From NCBI GenBank assembly GCA_964623635.1, contig CAZUUA010000003.1:110575-174574 (forward strand): a DNA stretch of 64,000 nt, in the 5' to 3' direction. The notes under the pieces were generated by a model. The model was not told the DNA's origin, made no database searches, and saw only the letters and a list, made by a program, of their open reading frames with translations. Positions 1-7,308 of this stretch are shown here, in pieces. The position numbers were made by a program, and so were the translations under genes. This stretch comes from UMGS1696 sp964623635 (GTDB taxonomy: Bacteria > Bacillota > Clostridia > Oscillospirales > CAG-272). Every line of letters starts with the position of its first letter. Positions within the stretch are counted from its first letter, which is position 1.

Positions 1-244
1 CGGCCGACAGGTTCTCACACAGGTTCTTCAGCTCGGCGACCTTACCGGAACCCAGCATGGTCTTTGTGTCCGGTGTGTCCCGCATCTGGGTCAGGTACGC
101 CACGCAGTCGCCACCGGCTGTGTCCAGCAGTCGTTCCAGCTCTCCAAGGCTGACCAGACATTCGTTCTCTTCACCCTGTTTATGAATGGCACAGAGTATG
201 CCCTTTTTTCGGATCTCTTCCGGATGCATTTGTTTTTCTTCCAT
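1..244 (-). CDS. hflX: GTPase HflX, N-terminal part (runs off the window)
   Basis: Only the first 81 codons are present; the gene continues beyond base 1. The translated start carries the HflX N-terminal domain pattern: a segment like LGELERLLDTAGG followed by MRDTPDTKTMLGSGKVAELK, matching the family's 'AGA...Q(K/R)xxPDPxTYIGxGKxxEL' block. HflX is a ribosome-associated GTPase that rescues or splits stalled 70S ribosomes; the G domain lies outside the window. The ATG at 244 has an AGGAGG Shine-Dalgarno at 251-256 with normal spacing, which fixes the start. The family call rests on the N-domain only. Confidence 0.8.
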   Translation of the reverse strand, partial: MEEKQMHPEEIRKKGILCAIHKQGEENECLVSLGELERLLDTAGGDCVAYLTQMRDTPDTKTMLGSGKVAELKNLCENLSA

Positions 245-319
245 ACGATACCTCCTGTACAGGTACTACCATCATACATTTATCCATTGTTTGCCTGCCA
301 GGTGTTTTTGCCGTGGTGC

Positions 320-370
320 AAAGAAAAAGCCGGACAGGTCTCAAAGTAAACACTTCGCTTTCCTGTCCGA
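320..370 (-). terminator. Intrinsic terminator of rpmE
   Basis: An 8-bp inverted repeat (CGGACAGG at 331-338, CCTGTCCG at 362-369) is followed, on the minus strand, by a T-rich run. It sits about 40 bases after the rpmE stop. Confidence 0.7.
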
Positions 371-409
371 CGCATTTCTCGGATACAGACATACCTGCCC
401 GTTGCCACA

Positions 410-625
410 TTACTTGCGGGATTCAAGACGCTTCTTGAACTTGTCCACACGTCCACCGGCATCAACAAACTTCTGCTTCCCGGTGAAGAAAGGATGGCAC
501 TTGGAGCAAATGTCCACGCGCAGTTCACCGTTAGCATCACCCTTGGTAGAGCGAGTAGTAACAGATTCACCACAGGCGCAGCGGATAGTTACTTCCTTAT
601 ATTCGGGATGGATTCCTGTTTTCAT
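410..625 (-). CDS. rpmE: 50S ribosomal protein L31 (zinc-binding type)
   Basis: A 71-residue protein of typical L31 length. It has the C+ (zinc) form of L31: Cys16 and Cys18 in RCACGES and Cys40 and Cys43 in ICSKCHPFFTGKQK, the four expected Zn ligands. The conserved start MKTGIHPEYKEV and the HPF(F/Y)TGKQKFVDxxGRVD(K/R)F block are intact. L31 bridges the large and small subunits. The gene stands alone with its own promoter (665-693) and terminator (320-370). Zinc-free L31 paralogues that replace it under zinc limitation are not in this window. Confidence 0.96.
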   Translation of the reverse strand: MKTGIHPEYKEVTIRCACGESVTTRSTKGDANGELRVDICSKCHPFFTGKQKFVDAGGRVDKFKKRLESRK

Positions 626-664
626 TGTTTTTCACCTCATTCCACAGATACTCACGTATACGAG

Positions 665-693
665 ATTATACCACACCGCACGCCAAATTGCAA
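665..693 (-). promoter_or_regulatory. SigA-type promoter of rpmE
   Basis: On the minus strand TTGCAA (688-693) and TATAAT (665-670) are separated by exactly 17 bases. The -10 is preceded by GTGTGG, a context seen at many promoters in this window. Confidence 0.75.
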
Positions 694-764
694 TAGGTTT
701 TGCAAAAGTTTTTTGATTTTTTCTCACTTTTTTGTCTTTGTCGGGTTTTCGCTGCTTTTCCCTT

Positions 765-1502
765 TCAAATTTTGGTGAGAATGCGAGACTTCAGACGGGC
801 AATGATCTTCTTTTCCAGCCGGGAAATATAGGATTGGGAAATACCCATCACGTCTGCCACTTCCTTTTGGGTCATTTCTTTTCGGCCGCCAAGACCATAC
901 CGCATCTCAATGATCTCCCGCTCCCGTGGGTCCAGCGATGCCACTGCCTCCCGGATGGTCTTTTCGTCCTCTGCTTTTTCCAGGTCCCGGCTGACCTCGT
1001 TTTCTTCCGATCCCAACACATCGGAAAGAAGCAGCTCGTTGCCGTCCCAGTCCATATGCAGCGGTTCGTCGATGGACACGTCTCCCTTGTGGGAAGCATT
1101 TTTACGGATATACATAAGGATCTCGTTTTCGATGCACCGGGAAGCGTAGGTGGCCAGCTTGATGTTTTTGTCTACCTTATAGGTGTGGATGGCTTTGATC
1201 AGGCCGATGGTGCCGATGGAGATCAGATCCTCGATGCCAATGCCGGTGGACTCAAATTTTTTGGCGATGTACACCACCAGCCGCAGGTTGTGTTGGATCA
1301 AAATGTCCGGCGCCTGGGGATCGCTCTCCAGCCGGGACAACACAGCCGCTTCTTCCTCTCTGGTCAGCGGAGACGGCAGCACATCGGTACCGCCTATGTA
1401 GTATTCGTTCCCTTCCTTACCGTTCCAGAACGCCAGCATCATTCTGCCAACGGTCGCCCGAAAGCTGCTGACCGCCTGCACGGTCGTGGAATCTATCATC
1501 AT
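765..1502 (-). CDS. sigE: Sporulation sigma factor SigE (mother cell)
   Basis: A sigma-70 family protein of about 245 residues that reads through as SigE: the YYIGG motif near the pro-sequence junction, the region 2 block NLRLVVYIAKKFE-GIEDLISIGTIGLIKA, IKLATYASRCIENEILM, and a C-terminal helix-turn-helix GISQSYISRLEKKI. SigE drives early mother-cell gene expression and is made as an inactive precursor. The roughly 30 residues before YYIGG are hydrophobic/basic, consistent with a pro-sequence. The start is at the MM pair (1502 or 1499); a longer in-frame extension to 1673 overlaps spoIIGA and is not credible. It lies 44 bases after its activating protease gene, the classic spoIIG operon. Confidence 0.93.
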   Translation of the reverse strand: MMIDSTTVQAVSSFRATVGRMMLAFWNGKEGNEYYIGGTDVLPSPLTREEEAAVLSRLESDPQAPDILIQHNLRLVVYIAKKFESTGIGIEDLISIGTIGLIKAIHTYKVDKNIKLATYASRCIENEILMYIRKNASHKGDVSIDEPLHMDWDGNELLLSDVLGSEENEVSRDLEKAEDEKTIREAVASLDPREREIIEMRYGLGGRKEMTQKEVADVMGISQSYISRLEKKIIARLKSRILTKI

Positions 1503-1546
1503 ATGTTTTGCCTCGCTTTCTTTTTTATGGGATATTTGTAATGGAG

Positions 1547-2332
1547 TCAGATAAGAGACAGCGGACAGGTACCGCTGCAACCGCCGTAATGGTCGATGGG
1601 CACCGGCTCTGTGGCGACCAGGGCATCCCGTGCGACACCGCCTATGTACAGTGTATCCGGTCGAAAGCCCCACAGCAGCCGGGTACCATGCACGCTATTG
1701 GCCGGGATCGGGATCCGACCTATGGCATTTTCGGCTTCCGGCAGGTGCAGCTCTGCCAACGCTTGCTGTGACACCAGCACCACGGCACGACCGGTCAGGG
1801 GATCGATCAGCAGATTGCCGGAGTCCACCAGCACGGTACACCGCACGGTCTTGTCATGGCAGGTGATCTGCACCTCAGCCGTCTTGACCTGGAGCCGCTT
1901 TTGCAAGATCCGAAGCAGACTGTAGACCATGCCGATGGTGGCTATGAATACCGGCAGAAAGGCTGGTGTATTCTCCGATGGGGATGAGAGATACACCGGT
2001 GTGCCCAGGGACAACAGCAGACTCATGCAGCCGCCGGTGATGGCGCCACTGCCCCACACCAACAGATACTGCCGCAGAAAGGCACCTGCCGTTTTGCCAA
2101 AGCCAAAGGTAATGGCGGTCATGATGGCAGAGAGCAGCAGACCGGTGAAAAAGGTCGTGCCACGATCGGCCTGCAGGCATAAGAGCAAAACGCTGCCCAG
2201 TGCCCCTACTGCCGCTGCTATGAGCAACCGCAGAGAATGGACACGTCGATGGGTAAGTCGGGCACAAAACTGCAAGGTCAGGTAATCCATGGACAAATCC
2301 ACCAAGAACAGAACATCGGCATAGAGAATCAT
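1547..2332 (-). CDS. spoIIGA: Sigma-E processing peptidase SpoIIGA
   Basis: A 261-residue protein with about five N-terminal membrane segments (residues 1-145) and a C-terminal aspartic-protease-like domain carrying VLVDSGNLLIDP, where Asp170 is the expected catalytic residue. SpoIIGA sits in the sporulation septum and cleaves the SigE pro-sequence after forespore signalling. It directly precedes sigE on the same strand. The ATG at 2332 is chosen over an upstream in-frame ATG because an AGGAGG lies six bases before it. The family diverges strongly in sequence, so the call leans on topology, the DSGN motif and the neighbour. Confidence 0.92.
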   Translation of the reverse strand: MILYADVLFLVDLSMDYLTLQFCARLTHRRVHSLRLLIAAAVGALGSVLLLCLQADRGTTFFTGLLLSAIMTAITFGFGKTAGAFLRQYLLVWGSGAITGGCMSLLLSLGTPVYLSSPSENTPAFLPVFIATIGMVYSLLRILQKRLQVKTAEVQITCHDKTVRCTVLVDSGNLLIDPLTGRAVVLVSQQALAELHLPEAENAIGRIPIPANSVHGTRLLWGFRPDTLYIGGVARDALVATEPVPIDHYGGCSGTCPLSLI

Positions 2333-2360
2333 AGCTGTCCCTCCTGCTTCGTCTATGTAC

Positions 2361-2366
2361 AGTATA
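2361..2366 (-). promoter_or_regulatory. Possible -10 element of the spoIIG operon
   Basis: TATACT on the minus strand lies 29 bases before the spoIIGA ATG with no recognisable -35 at the usual distance. A poor -35 would be expected of a Spo0A-activated promoter. I found no clear TGTCGAA-type Spo0A box, so this is weak. Confidence 0.3.
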
Positions 2367-2460
2367 CACGTTTTCATCTGTATTTTCTGTCACATGGTGT
2401 TATGCCAAAAGATTTCCCTATTGTAGCTGTATTTCCACTGTCCCTTTCTCCTATGCTGTA

Positions 2461-2514
2461 AAACAAAAGGACCGCATACCCGACACAGAAAAAACTGTGT
2501 TATGGTATGCGATC
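2461..2514 (-). terminator. Intrinsic terminator after the DUF6179-like gene
   Basis: CGCATACC (2473-2480) pairs with GGTATGCG (2504-2511), with a further ACACAG/CTGTGT pairing inside; the minus-strand product ends in a T-rich stretch. It closes the 3792-2553 operon. Confidence 0.7.
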
Positions 2515-2552
2515 CACTATGGATTTATGATCCACGAAAATATGTATGCTGC

Positions 2553-3170
2553 TTACAGCTCTACGTCGCTCTGCCGTCCCTTTTGCAGCGTCAGCAGTCC
2601 TTCCAGCATATCGGCGGCAGCACCCATGTGGAAGGGGCCACGGATATGCAGAGAGGGAATGGACATATACAGCTGGTCCTGTGCGTTGAAGCGTGGGTCA
2701 TAGGCAGCCAGATAATGCGGCAGCAGAACGTCGATGGCACGGTTGTATGTCTTGGAGCCGTTGTGGAGCCGTGTATAACGCACGTTGGCAAACAGCCGCT
2801 TGGCTCGCTGGAAATGGTCCCGGTTGATAGCAAAGCCACGGTTGTACAGCTCCTCCATGGGGATTGAACGCAGTTCTCCGGCGGCCTTTTGGGGATCCTG
2901 CAGGGTCAGCAGATAGGTGTCGCAGTTGTACAGGATACAACCCAGATACCCGTTTGCCTTATCCAACCGCACCGATGTGGATTCGTTTCTGGATGCGTAG
3001 CCGATCACCACAGCCAAAGCGTCCATCAGTCCCTTTTGCACCGCCAGCACATCCTCCTCTGTGAAGACACCGATGCGTACCGCCTCTGTCATCAAGGTAT
3101 TGGTGTAATCTTCCCGGCGCAGGTTTTCCGGTAGAAAAGTATTTTGGGATACAAGCTGTCTGTCAGTCAT
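2553..3170 (-). CDS. DUF6179-like protein (C-terminal-type, function unknown)
   Basis: A 205-residue soluble protein without signal peptide or membrane segment. Segments such as GVFTEEDVLAVQKGLMDAL, YTNTLMTEAVRIG and LHIRGPFHMGAAADMLEG resemble proteins annotated as DUF6179, which in Clostridia commonly follow a DUF6323 gene; that is the arrangement here, with an 8-base stop/start overlap. No catalytic motif is evident. The family assignment is from memory and shape only; no function is claimed. It sits downstream of the partner under the promoter at 3927-3955. Confidence 0.6.
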   Translation of the reverse strand: MTDRQLVSQNTFLPENLRREDYTNTLMTEAVRIGVFTEEDVLAVQKGLMDALAVVIGYASRNESTSVRLDKANGYLGCILYNCDTYLLTLQDPQKAAGELRSIPMEELYNRGFAINRDHFQRAKRLFANVRYTRLHNGSKTYNRAIDVLLPHYLAAYDPRFNAQDQLYMSIPSLHIRGPFHMGAAADMLEGLLTLQKGRQSDVEL

Positions 3171-3792
3171 TGTCGTCCTCCTCCGTTTCGTCCATTTCGT
3201 CGGCCCAGCTTTCTTCCAGCTCCCGGACCAGGTTGCGGTCTTCGTCGGTCAGATAGGGCATGACGGAGCCATCCTCGTCCCGGCGTGCGTTGACGTCTGT
3301 ATCCCGTGTGGTATCTACCCGGTCTGCGGCGCCGTACCACTTTTCGTAGTTCTCTCCGGCGTTGATCTTCCGGATCAGGATCTCCCCTTCCCGGCTCATG
3401 AGCAGATCGATCGAACCACGGCACCGCTGCTCGAACCGCAGATAGAGCTCGTCCAGCAGCTCGTTGTCGCTGATCTTGTCGTCAGTCTCGGTCTTTATGT
3501 AATAGAACAGATCCGTGACCTCGGCGATGACATAGGCATAGTTCTCCTGGTTGATAAAGGCAGACTGGGAGAAACGGCGGATGACACCCTCCATGGCACC
3601 CAGTCCGATCTCCAGCCGTTCGTTGTCCTGCAGTGATCGTGTACGTACCTCAGACAGCTCTCTGGCATCCGCCGGGGACAGCACCAGACCATGTTCCTTT
3701 GATATTTCATTGAGTGCCAATATTTTATCGTCCATCGGCTGTGCGGCTAAATGCTGCAGGGCAAAATCCCCCAGCGTGATCAGTGCATTCAT
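3163..3792 (-). CDS. DUF6323-like protein (function unknown)
   Basis: A 209-residue soluble protein. The middle part (VLSPADARELSEVR, INQENYAYVIAEVTDLFYYI, DNELLDELYLRFEQRCRGS) matches what I recall of DUF6323: an acidic, helix-rich domain beginning 'LTxxxAxELxExR' and ending in a CxGS motif. The last 50 residues are an added, very acidic tail (EEDDND at the end). The ATG at 3792 follows a GGAGG; the longer frame to 3834 has no ribosome-binding site. It is translationally coupled to the DUF6179-like gene. Confidence 0.6.
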   Translation of the reverse strand: MNALITLGDFALQHLAAQPMDDKILALNEISKEHGLVLSPADARELSEVRTRSLQDNERLEIGLGAMEGVIRRFSQSAFINQENYAYVIAEVTDLFYYIKTETDDKISDNELLDELYLRFEQRCRGSIDLLMSREGEILIRKINAGENYEKWYGAADRVDTTRDTDVNARRDEDGSVMPYLTDEDRNLVRELEESWADEMDETEEDDND

Positions 3793-3851
3793 ACGTCCTC
3801 CGTTCTGTGTGGCAACCGCTTTTGCATTTTTCAAAATTTACAAAAAACCTC

Positions 3852-3880
3852 TTGACAAATTCAATGTTATGTGATATACT
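3852..3880 (+). promoter_or_regulatory. Consensus SigA promoter pointing right, with no sense gene downstream
   Basis: TTGACA (3852-3857), a 17-base spacer and TATACT (3875-3880). The predicted transcript would run toward the 3' end of trmB in antisense. It mirrors the promoter at 3927-3955. Confidence 0.55.
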
Positions 3881-3926
3881 ATTTATGATAGTTGGTAGGT
3901 ATATCTGCATACCATCTGTACCCATT

Positions 3927-3955
3927 AGTATATCACATTTGGCTTGCTTTGTCAA
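3927..3955 (-). promoter_or_regulatory. Consensus SigA promoter of the DUF6323/DUF6179 operon
   Basis: On the minus strand TTGACA (3950-3955), 17 bases, TATACT (3927-3932), about 135 bases before the ATG at 3792. It forms the second arm of an inverted repeat with the promoter at 3852-3880. The rest of the 3793-4123 intergenic region holds no ORF I can support. Confidence 0.75.
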
Positions 3956-4123
3956 GTCTTTTTCTTTTTTCGTGTCTCGTGCTTGACTGTATAGCGGTGG
4001 TCGCAGCGAAGGATCCTTTGCCGACCGGAAAATGATTTTTCTTTTTCGATTTCGGGAACCTTTCCGATCACGCTGCCGTCTAAGGTACATAGATATGTAC
4101 ACATACCTATGTACGCAAATGGG

Positions 4124-4858
4124 TTATTCCTTTACAGCCTCCAAGGATTTGATGCACACGCCTTTTTCACTGAAGTTCCGCTCGTATTCGGTCATGATGT
4201 TGGACCCAGCCCGTTCGGAATGGTGCAGGTCTCTGGTGCAGAAGGTCATGTGCAGGGGGCTTTCGCCTATGGTTTCCAGAGAATAGTCAAAAAGAATGTC
4301 GTTATCCGTTTTGAACCGGAAGGCACCTCCTGTCCGCAGTACACGGCAGTATTCCTTCAAAAAGATGGGACTGGTAAGTCGGCGGTCTGCGTAGCCCTTC
4401 TTGGGCCATGGATCGCTGAAGTTGGCGTAGATCACGTCCACAGATCCGTCCGGCAGATGGGACAGCACTTCCGCAGCGTCACCGATCACAAAACGCACGT
4501 TGCCCCGGTCGCACATGGGGATGTCCCAGCACTGGCCGTCCTTGTAGATGGTGCCGTCGGGAGCCTGCCAGCCGCCGTGGGTCGCCAACTTGCCCAAACC
4601 TCGGTCGCCGGCGTATTTCTCAGCGGCACACACCATCACATCGCTGATCTTTTCTACAGCAAGATAGTTGTGATCCGGTTGTGCCTGGGAGATACCGGTG
4701 ATGAAGCCGCCTTTGCCGCAGCCGATCTCGATGGCCAACGGTTGGTCTTTTTCGTAGTATGCGGCCAGGTCCGACCACTTTTCTTCCGTTTCGTGCAGAA
4801 AAAGTGCGCCAAGGGCTTCCAGTCTTTCATTTCCGTGTCGTTTTTTTCGCATTCTCAT
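4124..4858 (-). CDS. trmB: tRNA (guanine-N7-)-methyltransferase TrmB
   Basis: A 244-residue SAM-dependent methyltransferase. The SAM-binding motif IEIGCGKGGFI (about residues 43-53), the TrmB signature FSDPWPKKGYADRRL (147-161) and the C-terminal T(D/E)YE motif in IMTEYERNF are all present; TrmB makes m7G46 in tRNA. Between AVEKISDVMVCAAEKY and VRFVIGDA there is an insertion of about 30 residues (roughly 84-116, rich in Gly, Asp and Trp) that is not in the TrmB proteins I recall. The ATG at 4858 follows a GGAG; a second ATG two codons later is possible. Promoter at 4951-4979. Confidence 0.93.
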   Translation of the reverse strand: MRMRKKRHGNERLEALGALFLHETEEKWSDLAAYYEKDQPLAIEIGCGKGGFITGISQAQPDHNYLAVEKISDVMVCAAEKYAGDRGLGKLATHGGWQAPDGTIYKDGQCWDIPMCDRGNVRFVIGDAAEVLSHLPDGSVDVIYANFSDPWPKKGYADRRLTSPIFLKEYCRVLRTGGAFRFKTDNDILFDYSLETIGESPLHMTFCTRDLHHSERAGSNIMTEYERNFSEKGVCIKSLEAVKE

Positions 4859-4950
4859 ATTGATTATTTCTCCGTTTTTTGATAAAATATAGCTATACGC
4901 ATTTTCCATCCATTTTGGGGATCGTACGCAGCATATGTGCCTACCCCTAT

Positions 4951-4979
4951 AGTATACCATGAAATATGGGAAATGTCTA
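4951..4979 (-). promoter_or_regulatory. SigA-type promoter of trmB
   Basis: Minus strand TAGACA (4974-4979), 17-base spacer, TATACT (4951-4956), with TGG directly before the -10. Confidence 0.6.
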
Positions 4980-5013
4980 TTCCAAAATGTAAAAAAGGAG
5001 TGAAAAGCCTGTC

Positions 5014-5919
5014 ATGGAACTGGACCATTTTCTGGAGGGTCTGAAAAATGCCCTGGTGGATCGTGGCATTCCACCGGAGGCAGCCGCCAAACACGTTACT
5101 GCGCTGGGTCGGACCTTCACCGCGGACGACCTGACGGAGATCCAAGGCATTCGGTCACCTGCTGAGATCGGAGAGATCGCTGACAGCATTGCCGAGATCC
5201 TATATAAAAACAAAGCAGCCCGTACCGCTGCCAAAAACGGACAAAAGCCACCGGCGGAACCGTCATCGGCACCTATGGCCACAGCTGTGATGCCGTCCGT
5301 GGAGCCGCCAACACCAGATCCGATACATCCGGCAGAAAGAGCGATGGATGCCCTCTCCGCTGCACCTGTGGCATCGACCGGAGAGGATGCTGCGCCACGG
5401 TATGAACAACCCTCTCGACAGGAGCCGTCGTACAGCCACAGCGTGTCGCAGCCACAACAGCATTCCGCCGATTTCTTCCGCACACCCACGGAACGGGACA
5501 AGACCACCAAGGGTGTTGCCATCTTCTGGTCTGTGCTGGTCGTGACCCTGCCTGTCACCCTGACGCTGTTGGTCGCCATTTTGGCGCTGTTCGGTGCGAC
5601 ATTCCTGGGGATCATCCTTGCCATCATTGGTCTGGTCGCCGGTATGATCGCTGTGGTAGCGGTCGGCTGCGGTCTGGCACTGGTGGGGATCATCTATGGG
5701 ATCACGCAGCTCTTCTCCTTTGTGGCCGCTGGGCTGTACGAGATCGGGCTGGGCGTCATGATTGTTGGCGGTGCATTGCTCTCCGGTGTGATCCTGTACA
5801 ATTTGGCCATCCGGTTCTTACCCTGGGTCATGAAGTGGCTGACGGTATTTTTCGTCTTCGTCTTCCACCGGCTCCGGAATCTGTTCTATCTGGCAAGAAG
5901 GGAGTGTTATAAGCTGTGA
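5014..5919 (+). CDS. HAAS-domain (DUF1700-like) membrane protein
   Basis: A 301-residue protein. The N-terminal 60 residues (ELDHFLEGLKNAL...PAEIGEIADSIAEIL) resemble a HAAS/DUF1700-type helical domain that begins 'M...FL..L...L'. A Pro/Ala/Ser-rich linker (about 70-160) follows, then a multi-pass membrane region (about 167-290) with several Gly/Ile/Val-rich helices. HAAS proteins often sit with a PadR repressor and a DUF4097 protein; here the DUF4097 partner overlaps the stop but no PadR gene is present. The Shine-Dalgarno is about 13 bases from the ATG, a little far. Confidence 0.7.
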   Translation: MELDHFLEGLKNALVDRGIPPEAAAKHVTALGRTFTADDLTEIQGIRSPAEIGEIADSIAEILYKNKAARTAAKNGQKPPAEPSSAPMATAVMPSVEPPTPDPIHPAERAMDALSAAPVASTGEDAAPRYEQPSRQEPSYSHSVSQPQQHSADFFRTPTERDKTTKGVAIFWSVLVVTLPVTLTLLVAILALFGATFLGIILAIIGLVAGMIAVVAVGCGLALVGIIYGITQLFSFVAAGLYEIGLGVMIVGGALLSGVILYNLAIRFLPWVMKWLTVFFVFVFHRLRNLFYLARRECYKL

Positions 5920-6839
5920 GACCTGCCTCTATTATTTCTATGATCGTTGCGGTGCTGCTGATCGTGGCGGGGTTTGTGACCTGCCTGATTGCCAAAAATA
6001 TGGCTGAGGCCGAGGGTCAGGCTCTGTTTGCGGAGACGAGAGATTATGGTCTGGTCAACACCATCGATCTGGCAGAGACCACCATCTCCAAATTGGATAT
6101 CCGTGTCAGCGATGCGGATGTCCACATTTACGGCGGCAGCGAGACCTCCTATATCGAAACGGTCAATTTCCGCGACAATTATTATTCCTGCAACACCTCC
6201 AACCGGGTCGTGACCTTTGACGAGGTGGCGGATGTGACCTCCATGCTGAAGTTCTGGGAAAATGGGATCTCCTTCAAGGGACTGCGGTATCTGCTGTCCT
6301 TTCAGAAGGAAGATGAGCCGGTGGGTGACAAGGTGCTCAACATCTATTTGGGTGGAGAGAATGTGGACCTGAAGATCGTGACCCTGACCGGCGAGAAATG
6401 CAATGTGTATCTGGAAAACATTTCCTATGGAACGGAATACACCGTCACGCTGACCGATGGGACCCTATACAGCACCGACGCTTCTGCCACCACAGTCAAT
6501 CTGGGCGGAGACAAGGTGGGACTGCAGATGCAAAACAGTACCTTTGGTACCTGCACCATCGACTGCACGGCGCTGACCATGGACATCGACAAAGGCATGA
6601 TGCCGATGACGACGATCCAGTGCAACACGGTGGAGGCCAATATCACACCAAAGCAAACCGTTGGTTCCCTGAACTACAGTGTCAAGCTGGACAGCGGCTC
6701 TGTGACGGTCAATGGCAACGACCTGGGGACCGGGTTCACGCAGAATGCCTCCAGCAACAACAAGTTTACTCTGGAAGCCGTGAGTGGGCACGTGACCCTG
6801 ACAGACCCGGTCACCGACTGGCCACCCACAGCCAATTGA
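5916..6839 (+). CDS. DUF4097-type putative adhesin with N-terminal membrane anchor
   Basis: A 307-residue protein starting at a GTG that overlaps the preceding stop by four bases (GTGA). One N-terminal transmembrane helix (IISMIVAVLLIVAGFVTCLI) is followed by repeated short beta-strand segments (SKLDIRVSDADVHIY, GLQMQNSTFGTCTIDC, SYSVKL/SGSVTVNG type), the DUF4097 beta-solenoid pattern. Family members are usually paired with HAAS proteins; the role is unknown, possibly envelope sensing. No Pfam-defining catalytic residues are expected. Confidence 0.72.
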   Translation: MRPASIISMIVAVLLIVAGFVTCLIAKNMAEAEGQALFAETRDYGLVNTIDLAETTISKLDIRVSDADVHIYGGSETSYIETVNFRDNYYSCNTSNRVVTFDEVADVTSMLKFWENGISFKGLRYLLSFQKEDEPVGDKVLNIYLGGENVDLKIVTLTGEKCNVYLENISYGTEYTVTLTDGTLYSTDASATTVNLGGDKVGLQMQNSTFGTCTIDCTALTMDIDKGMMPMTTIQCNTVEANITPKQTVGSLNYSVKLDSGSVTVNGNDLGTGFTQNASSNNKFTLEAVSGHVTLTDPVTDWPPTAN

Positions 6840-6916
6840 TTTTTCTGTGGCAATGCGAATCCATGCAAGATCACCGGAATCAGCGTTGCCCTGACATACG
6901 AAAGGACGTACAAAAA

Positions 6917-7171
6917 ATGAAATACTACACGTACAAAACAAAAGGCACCTGTTCTTCGCAGATCGATTTTGCCCTGGAAGATGGGATCGTTAAGAACGTC
7001 AAGTACACCGGTGGATGTAACGGAAACCTGAAGGCCATCAGTAAGCTGGTGGAGGGTATGGAAGCTTCCCGTGTGATCGAGCTGCTGCGAGGCAACACCT
7101 GTGGGTTCAAGCCGACCTCCTGCGGTGACCAGCTGGCTGTGGCTCTGGAAGAAGCGCTGGCACAGGCATAA
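6917..7171 (+). CDS. TSCPD-domain protein (TIGR03905 family)
   Basis: An 84-residue protein with the features of the small TSCPD family: YYTYKTKGTCSSQIDF, VKYTGGCNGNLKAISKLV and a C-terminal PTSCGDQLA. Related domains occur in the C-terminus of vitamin B12-dependent ribonucleotide reductases. Four conserved cysteines (in TCSS, GGCNG, NTCG, TSCGD) suggest metal or thiol chemistry, but no function is established. GAAAGGA precedes the ATG; a bidirectional terminator follows. Confidence 0.85.
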   Translation: MKYYTYKTKGTCSSQIDFALEDGIVKNVKYTGGCNGNLKAISKLVEGMEASRVIELLRGNTCGFKPTSCGDQLAVALEEALAQA

Positions 7172-7198
7172 CGCTGATTGTAAACGGAATTGAATAAG

Positions 7199-7253
7199 AA
7201 AAAGTCTGTTGTCCTTCCCTGTTCTGTGGGAAAGGCAGCAGACTTTTTTGTTT
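7199..7253 (+). terminator. Strong bidirectional intrinsic terminator
   Basis: AAAGTCTG...CCTTCCC pairs with GGGAAAGG...CAGACTTTTTT. It can end the TSCPD transcript rightward and the GH110-like transcript leftward, since A and T runs flank both sides. Confidence 0.85.
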
Positions 7254-7308
7254 CCATCAAGGCATCCCCGCACAATTCTGATGGTACAGATGCAAGTTCA
7301 GTGGTGCC

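Noticed and set aside
1503..1673. N-terminal extension of SigE
   Set aside because: It overlaps spoIIGA and reads as non-homologous sequence; the MM start at 1499-1502 is better.
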